Notes: generated from the letters alone by a model not told the origin. A stretch of 64,000 nucleotides of DNA from Crenothrix sp. D3 (GCA_002134785.1 MBQZ01000008.1:25049-89048), one strand, 5' to 3'; positions 18,434-28,712 are shown, numbered from the stretch's first letter. Translations and numbers: made by a program.

Positions 18434-18703
18434 ATGCCATTTACAGCAGAACAAAAAAAAGCCGTCGTTGAAGCGTATCGTCAATCAGACACTGACACAG
18501 GTTCACCTGAAGTCCAAGTGGCTTTATTGACCGCTCACATTCTTCATTTGATGCCGCATTTTGCTGAACACAAAAAAGACAATCACTCACGTCGTGGTTT
18601 GTTGCGTATGGTTAACCAACGTCGCAAATTATTGGATTACCTCAAAGGCAAAGACCTAGCGCGTTATCGTTCATTGATTGAACGTTTAGGTTTACGCAAG
18701 TAA
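18434..18703 (+). CDS. rpsO: 30S ribosomal protein S15
   Basis: An 89-residue primary 16S rRNA-binding protein. The conserved [17 protein letters not shown] and [24 protein letters not shown] segments are intact, and the length equals the usual 89 residues. It is followed by a hairpin and pnp, the standard rpsO-pnp order. Confidence 0.98.
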   Translation: MPFTAEQKKAVVEAYRQSDTDTGSPEVQVALLTAHILHLMPHFAEHKKDNHSRRGLLRMVNQRRKLLDYLKGKDLARYRSLIERLGLRK

Positions 18704-18713
18704 CACTCTCCAT

Positions 18714-18742
18714 AGAAACGGCACGCTTCATGTGCCGTTTCT
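18714..18742 (+). terminator. rpsO-pnp intercistronic hairpin
   Basis: A perfect 11-bp stem, AGAAACGGCAC and its complement, with a 7-nt loop, then a T-rich tail (GCTTTAAC). It probably acts as a partial terminator or processing site, comparable in position to the E. coli rpsO t1 hairpin and the pnp leader, where RNase III and PNPase autoregulate. Confidence 0.65.
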
Positions 18743-18795
18743 GCTTTAACACCTCAGAACTCCACTCATTATATCTACATAAAGGAATCCCAATA

Positions 18796-20868
18796 GTGAA
18801 CCCTATTAGGCAAGAATTTCAGTACGGCGACCACAAAATTACGTTAGAAACGGGTGAAATTGCACGTCAAGCAGACGGCGCAGTTATTATTGATGTAGAC
18901 GGTACATCATTACTCGTCACTGTGGTTGGTAAAAAAGAACCCGCTGGTGGTGATTTTTTCCCCTTAACCGTCAATTACCAAGAAAAAGCCTACGCGGCTG
19001 GTAAAATTCCTGGTGGCTTTTTCAAACGCGAAGGCAGACCTAGCGAACAAGAAACCCTGACTTCACGCTTAATTGATCGCCCGATACGTCCTTTATTTCC
19101 CGAAGGCTACACCCACGAAGTGCAAATCATTGCCACTGTGGTATCACTTAATCCAAATGTTGATCCAGAAATCGCCGCTTTACTGGGTGCATCTGCTGCA
19201 TTAGCCGTCTCTGGTTTACCATTCAATGGTCCAATCGGCGCGGCGTGTGTTGGTTACAAAGAGGGCGAGTATTTATTAAACCCATCCCCTGCTGCGTTAA
19301 AAGAATCTGAACTAACCCTAGTGGTTGCAGGTACTGCACACGCTGTATTAATGGTGGAATCAGAAGCCGCTGGTTTATCTGAAGAAATCATGTTAGGTGC
19401 GGTATTGTTCGGTCATGAACAAATGCAAACTGCGATTAACGCGATTAATGAATTTTCCGCTAAAGCAGGTTGTGGCATCGTAACGTGGGTTGCGCCTGAA
19501 ACCAATGTTGAACTAAAACAGTTAGTCACCGAAGCGGTTGAAGCAGATATTAAAGAAGCCTATACCATTGCGGAAAAATTAGTTCGTCAAGAACACCTTA
19601 AAGGTATTCGTAACGCAGTTGTCGAAAAACTGTCAGTTAATTATGCTGAAAAAGACATACGCGGCATTATTGAACACATTGAATATCGCCTAGTCCGCCA
19701 AGCCGTTTTAGACGGTCATCGTATTGATGGTCGCGCTTTAGATTCGGTGCGTCCTATCAGCATTCGCACAGGTGTATTGCCCAGAACCCACGGTTCAGCA
19801 TTATTCACACGCGGCGAAACTCAAGCCCTCGTCGTTGCCACTTTAGGCACACAACGCGATGCACAAATTATTGATGCACTGGCTGGCGAATATAAAGAAC
19901 CGTTCATGCTGCATTACAACTTCCCTCCGTACAGCGTGGGCGAAACAGGTTTTGTTGGTTCACCCAAACGCCGCGAAATCGGTCATGGTCGTTTAGCAAA
20001 ACGCGGTATTCTTGCGGTGTTGCCAAACATGGAAGAATTCCCTTACACCATCCGCGTAGTATCAGAAATTACTGAATCAAACGGCTCTAGCTCAATGGCT
20101 TCCGTGTGCGGTAGCAGCTTGGCATTAATGGATGCAGGCGTGCCTATCACTACCCCAGTTGCTGGTATTGCAATGGGTTTGATTAAAGAAGGCGATAGCT
20201 TCAAAGTATTGTCTGACATCATGGGCGATGAAGATCACCTAGGCGACATGGATTTCAAAGTGGCAGGTTCAATTGACGGCATCACCGCCTTACAAATGGA
20301 CATTAAAATTGAAGGCATTACCGCAGAAATCATGCAAACTGCGTTAGCGCAAGCTAAAGTAGGTCGTTTGCATATTTTAGGTGAAATGAACAAAGCCCTC
20401 GCGACAACGCGCAACGAAATGTCTGATTTCGCACCGCGTATTATCACTTTCAAAATCGACCCAAGCAAAATCCGTGAAGTTATCGGCAAAGGCGGCGCGA
20501 CTATCCGTAGCATTACCGAACAAACGGGCGCGAGCGTTGATTTAACCGATGACGGTGTTGTTAAAGTTGCCTCAGTCGATAAAGCCGCTGGTGAAGAAGC
20601 TCGTCGTTTAATCGAAGAAATCACCGCAGAAGTGGAAGTCGGTAAAATTTACGAAGGCAAAGTCGTCCGTTTAATGGACTTCGGCGCGTTCGTCACCATC
20701 CTACCTGGCAAAGACGGCTTAGTTCACATCTCACAAATTTCCGACGAACACGTTGACAAAGTCAGTGACCGTTTGAATGAAGGCGATGTGGTTAAAGTGA
20801 AAGTATTAGAAATTGACCGTCAAGGTCGTGTTCGTTTAAGTATTAAAGAAGCTGAAAAAGAAGACTAA
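18796..20868 (+). CDS. pnp: Polyribonucleotide nucleotidyltransferase (PNPase)
   Basis: 3'-to-5' phosphorolytic exoribonuclease and degradosome component, 690 residues. I chose GTG 18796 ([19 protein letters not shown]) because AAGGA lies 9 bp upstream and it matches the family N-terminus; longer in-frame starts from 18730 run through the leader hairpin. The two RNase PH domains are present (second with [17 protein letters not shown] and [18 protein letters not shown]), then KH ([16 protein letters not shown]) and S1 ([24 protein letters not shown]). Confidence 0.97.
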   Translation: MNPIRQEFQYGDHKITLETGEIARQADGAVIIDVDGTSLLVTVVGKKEPAGGDFFPLTVNYQEKAYAAGKIPGGFFKREGRPSEQETLTSRLIDRPIRPLFPEGYTHEVQIIATVVSLNPNVDPEIAALLGASAALAVSGLPFNGPIGAACVGYKEGEYLLNPSPAALKESELTLVVAGTAHAVLMVESEAAGLSEEIMLGAVLFGHEQMQTAINAINEFSAKAGCGIVTWVAPETNVELKQLVTEAVEADIKEAYTIAEKLVRQEHLKGIRNAVVEKLSVNYAEKDIRGIIEHIEYRLVRQAVLDGHRIDGRALDSVRPISIRTGVLPRTHGSALFTRGETQALVVATLGTQRDAQIIDALAGEYKEPFMLHYNFPPYSVGETGFVGSPKRREIGHGRLAKRGILAVLPNMEEFPYTIRVVSEITESNGSSSMASVCGSSLALMDAGVPITTPVAGIAMGLIKEGDSFKVLSDIMGDEDHLGDMDFKVAGSIDGITALQMDIKIEGITAEIMQTALAQAKVGRLHILGEMNKALATTRNEMSDFAPRIITFKIDPSKIREVIGKGGATIRSITEQTGASVDLTDDGVVKVASVDKAAGEEARRLIEEITAEVEVGKIYEGKVVRLMDFGAFVTILPGKDGLVHISQISDEHVDKVSDRLNEGDVVKVKVLEIDRQGRVRLSIKEAEKED

Positions 20869-20890
20869 GCTCTCTTAACTCGGCAACGAA

Positions 20891-20913
20891 AAAGAGCCGC
20901 AAGGCTCTTTTTT
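20891..20913 (+). terminator. Terminator after pnp
   Basis: Hairpin AAAGAGCC-GCAA-GGCTCTTT continuing into a T run, 22 bp after the pnp stop. A standard rho-independent terminator. Confidence 0.9.
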
Positions 20914-20930
20914 GTCTGTTTCACTCGTTC

Positions 20931-21092
20931 CTAGATGCCCAGTGGGAATGCGGTGATCCGTGCCACGCCGTCCATCACAAAGGAATAACCAAACGGGATG
21001 CAGTCGCCGAAACCCAAGCCCTGTACCGTCATTAACTGGATACTGCTATTCACTCGCCCGCAAACACAGGCGTTAAATGATGGTTCTTCGCT
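20931..21092 (-). other. Open frame, possible gene remnant, in the pnp-tRNA gap
   Basis: The 326-bp gap between pnp and the tRNA holds a minus-strand frame of 53 codons without a stop, ending at TAG 20931. It includes GFGDCIPFGYSFVMDGVARI. Its base composition is richer in G+C than the surroundings and it has no clear start or ribosome-binding site. I do not recognise the family. It may be the end of a lost gene or chance. Confidence 0.25.
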
Positions 21093-21153
21093 GTTTTTTT
21101 AACTATTTTTAGACTCTAGTACACGCAACTTCAAGACATGAGATAGAAATAGA

Positions 21154-21181
21154 TTGCTTTATATTATAAAGTCTTTATAAT
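21154..21181 (+). promoter_or_regulatory. Promoter of the tRNA-fMet/rimP operon
   Basis: -35 TTGCTT (21154-21159), a 16-bp spacer and -10 TATAAT (21176-21181). The expected start is about 21188, a few bases before the tRNA 5' end at 21195. The AT-rich upstream sequence is typical of stable-RNA promoters. Confidence 0.75.
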
Positions 21182-21194
21182 CTGTCAAATCAAT

Positions 21195-21271
<77 letters not shown>

Positions 21272-21279
21272 GATTTTTG

Positions 21280-21300
21280 AACCCCTTTTTGGGGTTTTTT
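21280..21300 (+). terminator. Hairpin after tRNA-fMet
   Basis: AACCCC-TTTTT-GGGGTT with a following T run, 9 bp after the tRNA. It probably gives partial termination so that tRNA and mRNA levels differ. Confidence 0.75.
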
Positions 21301-21349
21301 ATTTTCTAGGCTTTAGTTTTAAGAAGCCTACAAGTCAGATAGTTAATGG

Positions 21350-21373
21350 AAGAGCCTTTGGCTCTTTTTTTTT
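21350..21373 (+). terminator. Second hairpin upstream of rimP
   Basis: AAGAGCC-TTT-GGCTCTT with a long T run, ending 23 bp before the rimP start. With the hairpin at 21280 it forms a double terminator, so rimP-nusA-infB expression probably depends on read-through; NusA feedback is conceivable. Confidence 0.75.
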
Positions 21374-21395
21374 GTGCGAAAGTAAGTGAGGAAAA

Positions 21396-21881
21396 ATGAA
21401 ACAAGCTCCTGAGCATTTGGTCAACTTAATCGAACCGATTGTGGAAGGCTTAGGTTATGAATGCGTTGGCATTGACTATAATCCGCATCCAAAACATGGT
21501 TTGTTACGCATTTATATTGATAGTGAAAAAGGGATTTTGGTTGAAGACTGTACTAAAGTCAGTCATCAGCTCAGCGGTGTTCTCGATGTAGAAGACCCTA
21601 TACAAGGCTTTTATCAGTTAGAAGTGTCTTCGCCAGGTGCAGATAGACCCTTTTTTAAAGTCAGTCAGTTTGAACGATTTATTGGCAGCACAGTAACGGT
21701 TCATCTATTTAAAGCCATCACTGGTCGTAGAAGAATGACGGGACGGATTGAAAAAGTTGAAAACGATATTATTACACTTTCGGAAGAGGGGCAGATATTT
21801 GATGTACCTTTTAACGCCATGAGTAAGGCGCGTTTGCTGCCTGAGTATTTTATAGAAAAAGGAGGACGGAATGGCAAATAA
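21396..21881 (+). CDS. rimP: Ribosome maturation factor RimP
   Basis: A 161-residue 30S subunit assembly factor. The motifs LRIYIDSEKGILVEDCTKVSHQ and YQLEVSSPGADRPFFK are the conserved core. Its last 11 nt overlap the start of nusA, whose Shine-Dalgarno sequence (GGAGGA) lies within rimP, so the two are translationally coupled. Confidence 0.96.
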   Translation: MKQAPEHLVNLIEPIVEGLGYECVGIDYNPHPKHGLLRIYIDSEKGILVEDCTKVSHQLSGVLDVEDPIQGFYQLEVSSPGADRPFFKVSQFERFIGSTVTVHLFKAITGRRRMTGRIEKVENDIITLSEEGQIFDVPFNAMSKARLLPEYFIEKGGRNGK

Positions 21882-23379
21882 AGAAATTTTATTGGTAGTA
21901 GAGGTTTTTTCTAATGAAAAAGAAATAGAAAAAGAAATTGTCTTTCAGGCAATAGAATCCGCATTAGAAAGTGCTACTATCAAACGTCATGTTAATCAAA
22001 TTAAAGCACGGGTCGCGATAGACAGAAAAACAGGTGATTACAAAACGTTTCGTCAATGGGACGTAGTGGATGCGAACCCAGAAATCGATGGTGATGTTGA
22101 GTTGCCGACAATGCAGGTCTTACTTGAAGTTGCTAGATTTGAGGATGCTAACGTTCAAATCGGTGATGTTATCGAAGAAGAAATTGATTCTGTCGATTTT
22201 GGTCGTATTTCTGCCCAAACCGCTAAACAAGTTATTATTCATAAAGTACGCGAGGCAGAACGTAAAAAAATTGTTGATGCCTATCAAAGTCGTGTCGGTG
22301 AGTTGGTCACAGGTGTGGTCAAGCGCATTGAAAAAGGCAGTATTTATATGGACTTAGGTGGGCATATTGAAGCCTATATTGCCAAAGAAGATATGATTCC
22401 GCGTGAACCTGTGCGTATTGGCGATCGTATTCGTGGTTATTTAAAAGAGGTTCGTTTAGAGGCGCGTGGCCCGCAGTTATTTGTTAGCAGAACTGCACCT
22501 GAATTATTGATTGCATTATTTCGTTTAGAAGTACCCGAAGTTGGCGAAGGCATGATTTCTGTGATAGGAGCTGCGCGAGATCCTGGTTCAAGAGCTAAAT
22601 TAGCAGTGAGAAGTAATGATCCCCGTTTAGACCCTGTCGGCGCGTGTGTCGGTATGCGCGGTTCGCGTGTGCAGTCTGTCACTAATGAATTAGCAGGCGA
22701 GCGAGTTGATATTATTTTATGGAATCCTAGTGAGGCGCAATTTGTTATTAATGCGATGTCGCCTGCGGAAATTCAATCGATTGTCGTCGATGAAGATAAG
22801 CACAGCATGGATTTAGCGGTCAGCTCAGAAAATTTATCACAAGCGATTGGTCGCGGCGGTCAAAATGTGCGCTTAGCAAGTCAATTGACAGGCTGGGAGC
22901 TTAATGTGATTGATGCCTCTAAAGCGGAACAAAACGCGGAAGCCGAAGTCGGAAAAGTTAAACAATTATTTATCGACCAACTGGGTGTTGATGAAGACAT
23001 CGCGTTAATTTTGGCTGAAGTCGGTTTTAACAGTGTCGAAGAAATTGCTTATGTGCCTGTCAGTGAAATGTTGGAAATTGAAGGCTTTGATGAAGATCTT
23101 GTTAATGAGCTAAGAAGTCGCGCCAAAGACGCGCTACTCATCAATGCGATTGCTGCTGAAGAAAAAATAGAAACCGCACAGCCTGCACAAAGTTTGCTGG
23201 AAATGGACGGAATGGATCATGATTTAGCCTACAGTTTAGCAAGTCAGGGTATTGTGACTATGGAAGATTTAGCCGATCAGGCAGTTGATGATTTGCTGGG
23301 TATTTCAGGGTTGAGTGAAGAACGTGCGAAAACATTGATTATGAAGGCTCGTGAGCCTTGGTTTGCACAGAGCGAGTAG
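21871..23379 (+). CDS. nusA: Transcription termination/antitermination factor NusA
   Basis: A 502-residue RNA polymerase-binding protein: N-terminal domain, S1 domain (about 135-200, VTGVVKRIEKGSIYMDLGG), KH domains (GMRGSRVQSVTNELAGERVD; ENLSQAIGRGGQNVRLAS) and two C-terminal acidic helix-hairpin repeats (about 360-500). Such repeats are found in gammaproteobacterial NusA. It is co-transcribed with rimP and infB. Confidence 0.97.
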   Translation: MANKEILLVVEVFSNEKEIEKEIVFQAIESALESATIKRHVNQIKARVAIDRKTGDYKTFRQWDVVDANPEIDGDVELPTMQVLLEVARFEDANVQIGDVIEEEIDSVDFGRISAQTAKQVIIHKVREAERKKIVDAYQSRVGELVTGVVKRIEKGSIYMDLGGHIEAYIAKEDMIPREPVRIGDRIRGYLKEVRLEARGPQLFVSRTAPELLIALFRLEVPEVGEGMISVIGAARDPGSRAKLAVRSNDPRLDPVGACVGMRGSRVQSVTNELAGERVDIILWNPSEAQFVINAMSPAEIQSIVVDEDKHSMDLAVSSENLSQAIGRGGQNVRLASQLTGWELNVIDASKAEQNAEAEVGKVKQLFIDQLGVDEDIALILAEVGFNSVEEIAYVPVSEMLEIEGFDEDLVNELRSRAKDALLINAIAAEEKIETAQPAQSLLEMDGMDHDLAYSLASQGIVTMEDLADQAVDDLLGISGLSEERAKTLIMKAREPWFAQSE

Positions 23380-23393
23380 GTAAGGGGTAAATT

Positions 23394-26084
23394 ATGAGTG
23401 ATAAAACAGTACTGCAATTAGCCGACATGGTAAAAACCCCCGTTGAACAGTTGTTAAAACAACTGCAAGAAGCGGGATTATCTGCCAGAAAATCTGATGA
23501 TATTATCAATGACGATGAACAAATGCGTTTACTAACGCACTTGCGCAAAAGTCATGGCAAAGCCCAAGGTGAAGGCGATAACTCACCAAGACGAGTTACG
23601 TTAGAGCGTAGAAAAGTCACAGAAATTAAACAGGCGAGCATACCAGGTAGTTCGACAAAAACGATCAGTGTTGAAGTGCGTAAAAAGAAAACCTACATAA
23701 AACGTGATGAAGTAAAACCAGACGTTGTGCCTACAGCGGCACCGTTGGACGAGCCGAAAAAACCAATAGACGTTGTTGCTGTTGAAGCTGTTCCTCCAGT
23801 TGAAATCATCGCCGCCGTGATCGAGCCAGCAAAACCAGTGACACAAGAGCCAGAAGTGATAGCGGTTGTTGTCGAAGTTGTTAAGCCAATTATCGATAGC
23901 AAACCTGAGCTGAAGTCTAAGATTGATGTTAAAGTAGACGTAGATGTTGAAATCGACGCTGAGCCTAACGTAGACAATGAGTCAGAAGCTAAATTTGAAG
24001 CATTAAAGCTCAAAGAAGAAAAGAAAAATAAAGAAAAATCAGCCAAAACTAACGAAGCTGAAGAAGCCCGCAAAAAACAACAAGAGAAAGAGCGTCGATT
24101 GGAAGAATCTATCAAGAAAAATGCTGACAAAGTAAGGCAGCAACAAGCAGCAAAACCTGCCACTACAGCGAATAGAAAAAATGCTGACGAAGCAGGCGGT
24201 GGAGCGCGTTCATTCGGTAAAGATGCTAAAAGAGGCAAAAAGGCGAAAGGCAAAAAACAAACGCCGCAACGCAATATTAATCAACCTGAAGGCAAACATC
24301 AGTTTGAAATGCCCAGTGCGCCTATCGTTTATGACGTAACTATCCCTGAAATGATTATCATCTCTGACCTCGCTCAGAAAATGAATATCAAAGCAGCGAT
24401 GGTCATTAAGCACTTGATGAAACTAGGTATTATGGCAACCATCAATCAAACCATCGACCAAGACACGGCGGTGATTTTGGTAGAAGAAATGGGGCATAAA
24501 GCCATTATGCAAAGTGATGACGATCTTGAGCAAGAAATGCTCTCCGAAGCATTAGAAGAAGACAACCGCATAGAACAACCGCGTGCGCCAATCGTTACTA
24601 TCATGGGACACGTCGATCACGGTAAAACCTCGTTACTCGATTACATTCGTAAAACCCGCGTTGTCGCAGGTGAAGCTGGGGGTATTACCCAACACATCGG
24701 CGCGTATCAGGTCAAAACTGACCACGGATCAGTCACTTTTTTAGATACACCTGGTCACGCTGCATTTACTTCTATGCGAGCGCGAGGTGCGGATGTCACT
24801 GATGTCGTTATTATTGTGGTCGCAGCCGATGATGGTGTAATGCCACAAACTAGAGAAGCCGTAGAACACGCCAAAGCCGCTAATGTACCTATCATAGTTG
24901 CGATGAATAAAATGGATAAACCAGGTGTTAATCCAGAAAAAGTCATGCAGGAACTCTCCACTATTGGTGTACAGCCTGAAGAATGGGGCGGTGATGTCCA
25001 ATTTTTACAAATTTCTGCCAAAACTGGCTTGGGTATTGATGAATTAATTGAATCACTCATTGTTCAAACCGAAATTTTAGAACTAAAAGCCCCCGTTGAA
25101 GGTGCCGCCTCAGGTGTTGTTATTGAATCCCGTCTTGATAAAGGACGCGGCGCAGTCGCCACTGTATTGATTCAAAAAGGCACACTAGAAAGTGGGCAAA
25201 TGGTGTTATGTGGACATGAATACGGTCGCGTTCGCGCCATGTTTAATGAAAATGGTAAAACTATTAAAACCGCTGGCCCTTGTGAACCTGTTGAGATTTT
25301 AGGTTTATCAGGTACGCCCAATGCAGGTGATGAATTCTTAGTAGTACAAAACGAACGTGTTGCTAAAGACTTAGCAAAACATCGCGAAGACCGTAAAAAA
25401 TTCACCCGTCATGCTGCACAACAAGCCGCTAAATTGGATGAAGTATTTGCTCGCATGACTTCAGGTGAATTAGCCTGTGTCAACTTAGTATTAAAAACTG
25501 ACGTACATGGTAGCTTAGAAGCCTTACGCAGTTCATTAGTTGCCTTATCCAATGATGAAGTGGAAGTTAAAGTTATTTATGGCGGAGTCGGTGGTATTAC
25601 CGAAGGCGATGCTAACTTAGCCTTGGCGGCTGGCGCAATTTTAATGGGCTTTAACGTCCGTGCTGATGCCACAGCCCGAAAAATGATTGAAGAAAAAGGC
25701 ATAGACTTACATTACTACAGCATTATTTATGAAGCGATAGACGAAGTTAAAAAATCTATCAGCGGTATGTTGGCTCCTGAAATCAAAGAAACCATTGTTG
25801 GTTTGGCTGAAGTGCGTGATGTCTTCAAATCACCAAAATTCGGTGCAATTGCAGGCTGTATGGTAATTGATGGCTACGTTAAACGTAATTTACCTATCCG
25901 TGTACTCCGCGACAACGTGGTTATTTATGAAGGGCAGTTAGAATCTTTACGTCGTGTCAAAGATGATGTTGCCGAGGTCAAAATGGGCATAGAATGCGGT
26001 ATCGGCGTGAAAAACTACAACGATGTCCGCGTTGGCGATCAAATCGAAGTCTTTGAGCGCACCGAAGTTAAACGGGAGCTGTAA
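23394..26084 (+). CDS. infB: Translation initiation factor IF-2
   Basis: An 896-residue GTPase that places fMet-tRNA on the 30S subunit. There is an N-terminal IF2 domain, then a long charged, low-complexity linker (about 80-310, rich in Lys, Glu, Val and Pro), then the G domain with GHVDHGKTS (from 405), DTPGHAAF and NKMDKP, and domains II-IV to the C-terminus. It starts 14 bp after nusA. The initiator tRNA gene heads the same cluster, so partner molecules are encoded together. Confidence 0.98.
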   Translation: MSDKTVLQLADMVKTPVEQLLKQLQEAGLSARKSDDIINDDEQMRLLTHLRKSHGKAQGEGDNSPRRVTLERRKVTEIKQASIPGSSTKTISVEVRKKKTYIKRDEVKPDVVPTAAPLDEPKKPIDVVAVEAVPPVEIIAAVIEPAKPVTQEPEVIAVVVEVVKPIIDSKPELKSKIDVKVDVDVEIDAEPNVDNESEAKFEALKLKEEKKNKEKSAKTNEAEEARKKQQEKERRLEESIKKNADKVRQQQAAKPATTANRKNADEAGGGARSFGKDAKRGKKAKGKKQTPQRNINQPEGKHQFEMPSAPIVYDVTIPEMIIISDLAQKMNIKAAMVIKHLMKLGIMATINQTIDQDTAVILVEEMGHKAIMQSDDDLEQEMLSEALEEDNRIEQPRAPIVTIMGHVDHGKTSLLDYIRKTRVVAGEAGGITQHIGAYQVKTDHGSVTFLDTPGHAAFTSMRARGADVTDVVIIVVAADDGVMPQTREAVEHAKAANVPIIVAMNKMDKPGVNPEKVMQELSTIGVQPEEWGGDVQFLQISAKTGLGIDELIESLIVQTEILELKAPVEGAASGVVIESRLDKGRGAVATVLIQKGTLESGQMVLCGHEYGRVRAMFNENGKTIKTAGPCEPVEILGLSGTPNAGDEFLVVQNERVAKDLAKHREDRKKFTRHAAQQAAKLDEVFARMTSGELACVNLVLKTDVHGSLEALRSSLVALSNDEVEVKVIYGGVGGITEGDANLALAAGAILMGFNVRADATARKMIEEKGIDLHYYSIIYEAIDEVKKSISGMLAPEIKETIVGLAEVRDVFKSPKFGAIAGCMVIDGYVKRNLPIRVLRDNVVIYEGQLESLRRVKDDVAEVKMGIECGIGVKNYNDVRVGDQIEVFERTEVKREL

Positions 26085-26086
26085 TC

Positions 26087-26452
26087 ATGGCAAGAGAATT
26101 CGGGCGTAATGCCCGCGTTTCTTCACAAATGCAAAAAGAGCTATCGCTTGTTTTGCAACGTGATGTTAAGGATGTCCGTTTAGGTTTTGTCACCATCAAT
26201 GAAGTCGTGGTCAGCAAAGACCTCGCTGTGGCAAAAATTTATGTCACGGTACTCAATGTCGATGAGCAAGGTAAAAAAGACAACATTAAATTGCTCAACG
26301 AACTAGCTCCAATGATACGCCACGAACTCGCTAAACGTATGCGCCTACGGCACATTTCCACGCTCCGTTTTCACTACGACACCTCGTTTGACACAGGAAT
26401 GCGCGTAGCAGAATTGTTAAGTGATGTGCTGCATAACGAAGACAAAAATTAG
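26087..26452 (+). CDS. rbfA: 30S ribosome-binding factor RbfA
   Basis: A 121-residue cold-shock 30S maturation factor with KH-like fold. Conserved features are the N-terminal RVSSQMQKELSLVLQRDVKD, VTINEVVVSKDLAVAKIYVTV and RHISTLRFHYDTSFD. It starts 2 bp after infB. In the usual order truB follows; here the operon ends with a hairpin. Confidence 0.95.
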   Translation: MAREFGRNARVSSQMQKELSLVLQRDVKDVRLGFVTINEVVVSKDLAVAKIYVTVLNVDEQGKKDNIKLLNELAPMIRHELAKRMRLRHISTLRFHYDTSFDTGMRVAELLSDVLHNEDKN

Positions 26453-26460
26453 TTTGTAGA

Positions 26461-26488
26461 TTGGGCAAGTAAAAAAATGCTTGCCCAA
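26461..26488 (+). terminator. Hairpin after rbfA
   Basis: TTGGGCAAG (26461-26469) and CTTGCCCAA (26480-26488) around an A-rich loop, 8 bp after the rbfA stop and between convergent genes. There is no T tract, so it may be an RNA 3'-end stabiliser or a repeat rather than a true terminator. Confidence 0.5.
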
Positions 26489-26528
26489 CTTAATGACAGT
26501 GACACGCCATTTATGAACGAGTAAATTT

Positions 26529-27431
26529 TTAAAACCCGTATTCGATACCAAATATACCCGTATTAAAGTTCATAGAACCTAAGTGGCTATCCCAATTTGA
26601 AGTTTCTGCGTGTTCGGTGGGATACACGGTAGAGCCAAACGTGTAATTAGTTGCAGACACATGAAGGTAACGATATTCAGCAAAAATCGATAGATGATCA
26701 ATCAATTCCGCACGAACACCTACTTTACCTTGTGCAGCAAAACTTGAGCTGGAGGCATTAGTATTTCCGTTGTAATGATTAATGCCTGCTTCGTACCCAG
26801 TAGGCAATAACGGGTTTGAGGTTTGGATTGAATTACCTTTGGATAGAGACGTAATAGCCGCACCTATACCACCGCCGATATAAGGAAATATTTTATTTGA
26901 CCAAGGCGTTTTAAAGGTGAAAATCCCATTGGTCAATAAAACGCCCATATCTACATTAAATGAATCTGTGAAACTATGCTGATTAGGAACGAGGTCATGC
27001 TCGCCTGTGTAAGGTCCATCAAGCGGAATACCGCGTTCAGTCTGTGCATTTGTTAAGTCGCCACTTTGGGAAGAACCCAAATAAAAACCTTCGAATTCAA
27101 GTGCAGGTCGTAACCCCCAGCCTGACTGATTACTACCCATCGGTATTTCTGACCATTCGTAACCAATATGCAAACCACCTATTGTTGCGGATTTACTGCC
27201 TAATTGCCCTTTAGTATCGACAAAAAGATCGTAATTTTCTTTGTAAAAGGGTGCGTGATCTGTTCTTTTGAATGCGACACCCGATTGTGTAAAGCTATTA
27301 CTGTTTGAAACAGCACCGCCACCAAAGATACCTAAATAGAGTCCTCTTGAAGTCTTTTCGGCAGCTTGTAATGAACTTACACTTGTCGTTCCTAAAGCCA
27401 AAGCAGCCAACATTAAAAACTTATTATTCAT
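26529..27431 (-). CDS. Outer-membrane beta-barrel protein
   Basis: A 300-residue exported protein. A signal peptide covers about residues 1-23 (KFLMLAALALGTTSVSSLQA, cleavage before AEKTS). Repeated amphipathic strands follow, with GLYLGIFGGGAVSN near the start, GVRAELIDHLSIFAEYRYLHV late, and a final GIFGIEYGF, ending in Phe as expected for assembly by the Bam machinery. It resembles the general OmpA-like/opacity barrel class of about eight strands. The substrate or role cannot be told from sequence. It is convergent with rbfA. Confidence 0.8.
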   Translation of the reverse strand: MNNKFLMLAALALGTTSVSSLQAAEKTSRGLYLGIFGGGAVSNSNSFTQSGVAFKRTDHAPFYKENYDLFVDTKGQLGSKSATIGGLHIGYEWSEIPMGSNQSGWGLRPALEFEGFYLGSSQSGDLTNAQTERGIPLDGPYTGEHDLVPNQHSFTDSFNVDMGVLLTNGIFTFKTPWSNKIFPYIGGGIGAAITSLSKGNSIQTSNPLLPTGYEAGINHYNGNTNASSSSFAAQGKVGVRAELIDHLSIFAEYRYLHVSATNYTFGSTVYPTEHAETSNWDSHLGSMNFNTGIFGIEYGF

Positions 27432-27599
27432 TTTGAATTTTCCTGAAATGTGTATTATTTTTTTGATGGAAAAAATGAAGGAACATTGTTTTAATCCAAC
27501 AAGTTAGACTGTACCATGACTGGTTTTTGTAGGTGCGTTTTTCCGTCATCTTAACGCGGTAAGTTGCAATACTAGGCGCTACAAAATAACAACCCTCAA

Positions 27600-27752
27600 A
27601 TGCAAACTAAGTTAATCATCCCTGATTGTTGACTCAATACCACCTTGCTTGATTTTAACAAGCAAACAACACTGTATTATCAAGGTGATGTGCTGAACCA
27701 TGTTTGGATTATTAACCAAGGTTTCATTAAAATTCAGGGGTGTTATAAGTAG
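27600..27752 (+). pseudogene. Crp/Fnr-family regulator remnant
   Basis: One frame reads MQTKLIIPDC-stop-LNTTLLDFNKQ then TLYYQGDVLNHVWIINQGF and ends at TAG 27750. This is the start of a cyclic-nucleotide-binding domain as in Crp/Fnr proteins (LYxQGD...vw.I.qGfIKI). It has an in-frame TGA after codon 10 and has lost the rest of the domain and the HTH. An intact FNR-type gene lies 3.5 kb downstream (31307). Confidence 0.7.
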
Positions 27753-27800
27753 CTGACCATATATCTTTTAACATTTTGGCTGGCAGGAAAATTTAAGCCA

Positions 27801-27833
27801 TTCGTAGTGAGCTTATCGAACCATGAGCGGCTT
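27801..27833. repeat. Dispersed repeat, TTCGTAGTGAGCTTATCGAA type
   Basis: TTCGTAGTGAGCTTATCGAACCA followed by TGAGCGGC resembles the inner arm of the element at 12674-12748 (TTCGTGGTGAGCTTGTCGAACCA). Only one half is kept here. Confidence 0.5.
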
Positions 27834-27907
27834 AACCGTAATAACTACGTTGATATAATCAATTAAAGCTTTATATGGGTTCCAAGGTCATTTGTTAAAC
27901 TGAGCGA

Positions 27908-28176
27908 ATGAAAAATACACTTATAACAATCAAACAGTTAGTTAGCGAAGCACAATGTTACGAAGTCGTTAGAACGTTCCGTTGGCAAGGAAAGGTAAGT
28001 TGTCCGCATTGCGATAGGCAAGAAATCATTAGCTCAGATTGCCAGCGAATTAGATTTACACAAAGATAATTTGCAATTCATGACTGAACATTTACGGACT
28101 GACATCGATAAAAAAAGAGCCTGTGATGCTGTCTGGTGAAGTGGAATGTGACGAACTTTATCTTATCGAAGGCTGA
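27908..28176 (+). pseudogene. IS1595-family transposase remnant
   Basis: The N-terminal frame reads MKNTLITIKQLVSEAQCYEV, then VRTFRWQGKVSCPHCDRQ, the zinc-binding start of an ISXO2/IS1595 transposase. An internal deletion follows. A shifted frame then gives IASELDLHKDNLQFMTEHLR, and after a further frameshift at a run of A residues it gives KEPVMLSGEVECDELYLIEG, the DDE-domain start (SGEVECDE). About a quarter of the protein is left with at least two frame changes, so it is dead. No inverted repeats were recognised. Confidence 0.8.
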
Positions 28177-28355
28177 GCGGAAAAATTTGCAGCCGCTTAA
28201 GTTAATCTGTTCATACTTCGACAATCTCAGAGCGAACGGTTAACGTTGAGACTGAGAAAGTGTTGGCGTGTGGCTATTTTTGAGCAGTATCATCGACAGT
28301 TTGATGACAGTCGTATTGTGCATTTGCTGGGTGGTTATAGCGTAATCTGAAACCG

Positions 28356-28435
28356 CCTAGGTTTTTAAAACCTAGCAGGTCTTTGTGTAGCGGGTTTTGG
28401 TGTTGATAACAAAGCCTGCTAGGTCTTAAAGACCT
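28356..28435. repeat. Nested palindromes next to the first MITE
   Basis: CTAGGTTT-TTA-AAACCTAG (28357-28375) and AGGTCT-TAA-AGACCT (28421-28435) are hairpins with 3-nt loops. In addition CCTAGCAGG (about 28371-28379) can pair with CCTGCTAGG (28414-28422). The last hairpin overlaps the first bases of the MITE at 28434, so the MITE may have entered within it. This belongs to the same palindrome style as 50370-50460. Confidence 0.6.
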
Positions 28436-28712
28436 GTCCATTACCCACAAGTACCTTAGTTTTTTAAAATCAATGTATTACGTTTATATTTGTCGTTAAT
28501 AAATATAAATAGCCTTAAAATCATAGCGTTACAGAAAATCTATCGTTGATAAGTTGCCGCACTGAAGTATAAAAAAGACATCTTGTGGTTGTAACTACCA
28601 GATTTTCTGTTTTTGATGCTTCATTGTTCGTATAACTTTGATAGGATAATCCACTTTTTTATCACCTAACAGATTGATTATTATTAGCTAAAAAGATGTG
28701 GGTAATGGACAG
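28434..28712. mobile_element. MITE copy 1 (279 bp)
   Basis: Bounded by perfect 16-bp terminal inverted repeats CTGTCCATTACCCACA...TGTGGGTAATGGACAG. No open frame of useful length lies inside. An internal inverted repeat ACAGAAAATCT/AGATTTTCTGT suggests a folded transcript. It is clearly related along its length to copy 2 at 30568, though diverged by roughly a third. No target duplication is evident around this copy. The transposase that mobilises it is not in the window. Confidence 0.85.

Noticed and set aside
18730..18795. Upstream in-frame start for pnp giving 22 extra residues
   Set aside because: The extra codons run through the rpsO-pnp hairpin, and the GTG at 18796 has AAGGA at the right distance and the family N-terminus.
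23693..24274. A 193-codon minus-strand frame inside infB
   Set aside because: It is the antisense of the Lys/Glu/Val-rich IF-2 linker; low-complexity coding sequence gives long stop-free antisense frames. No ribosome-binding site or family.
27853..27865. TTGATATAATCAA as a second FNR box
   Set aside because: The half sites are separated by three bases instead of four, and no gene start lies downstream in range.
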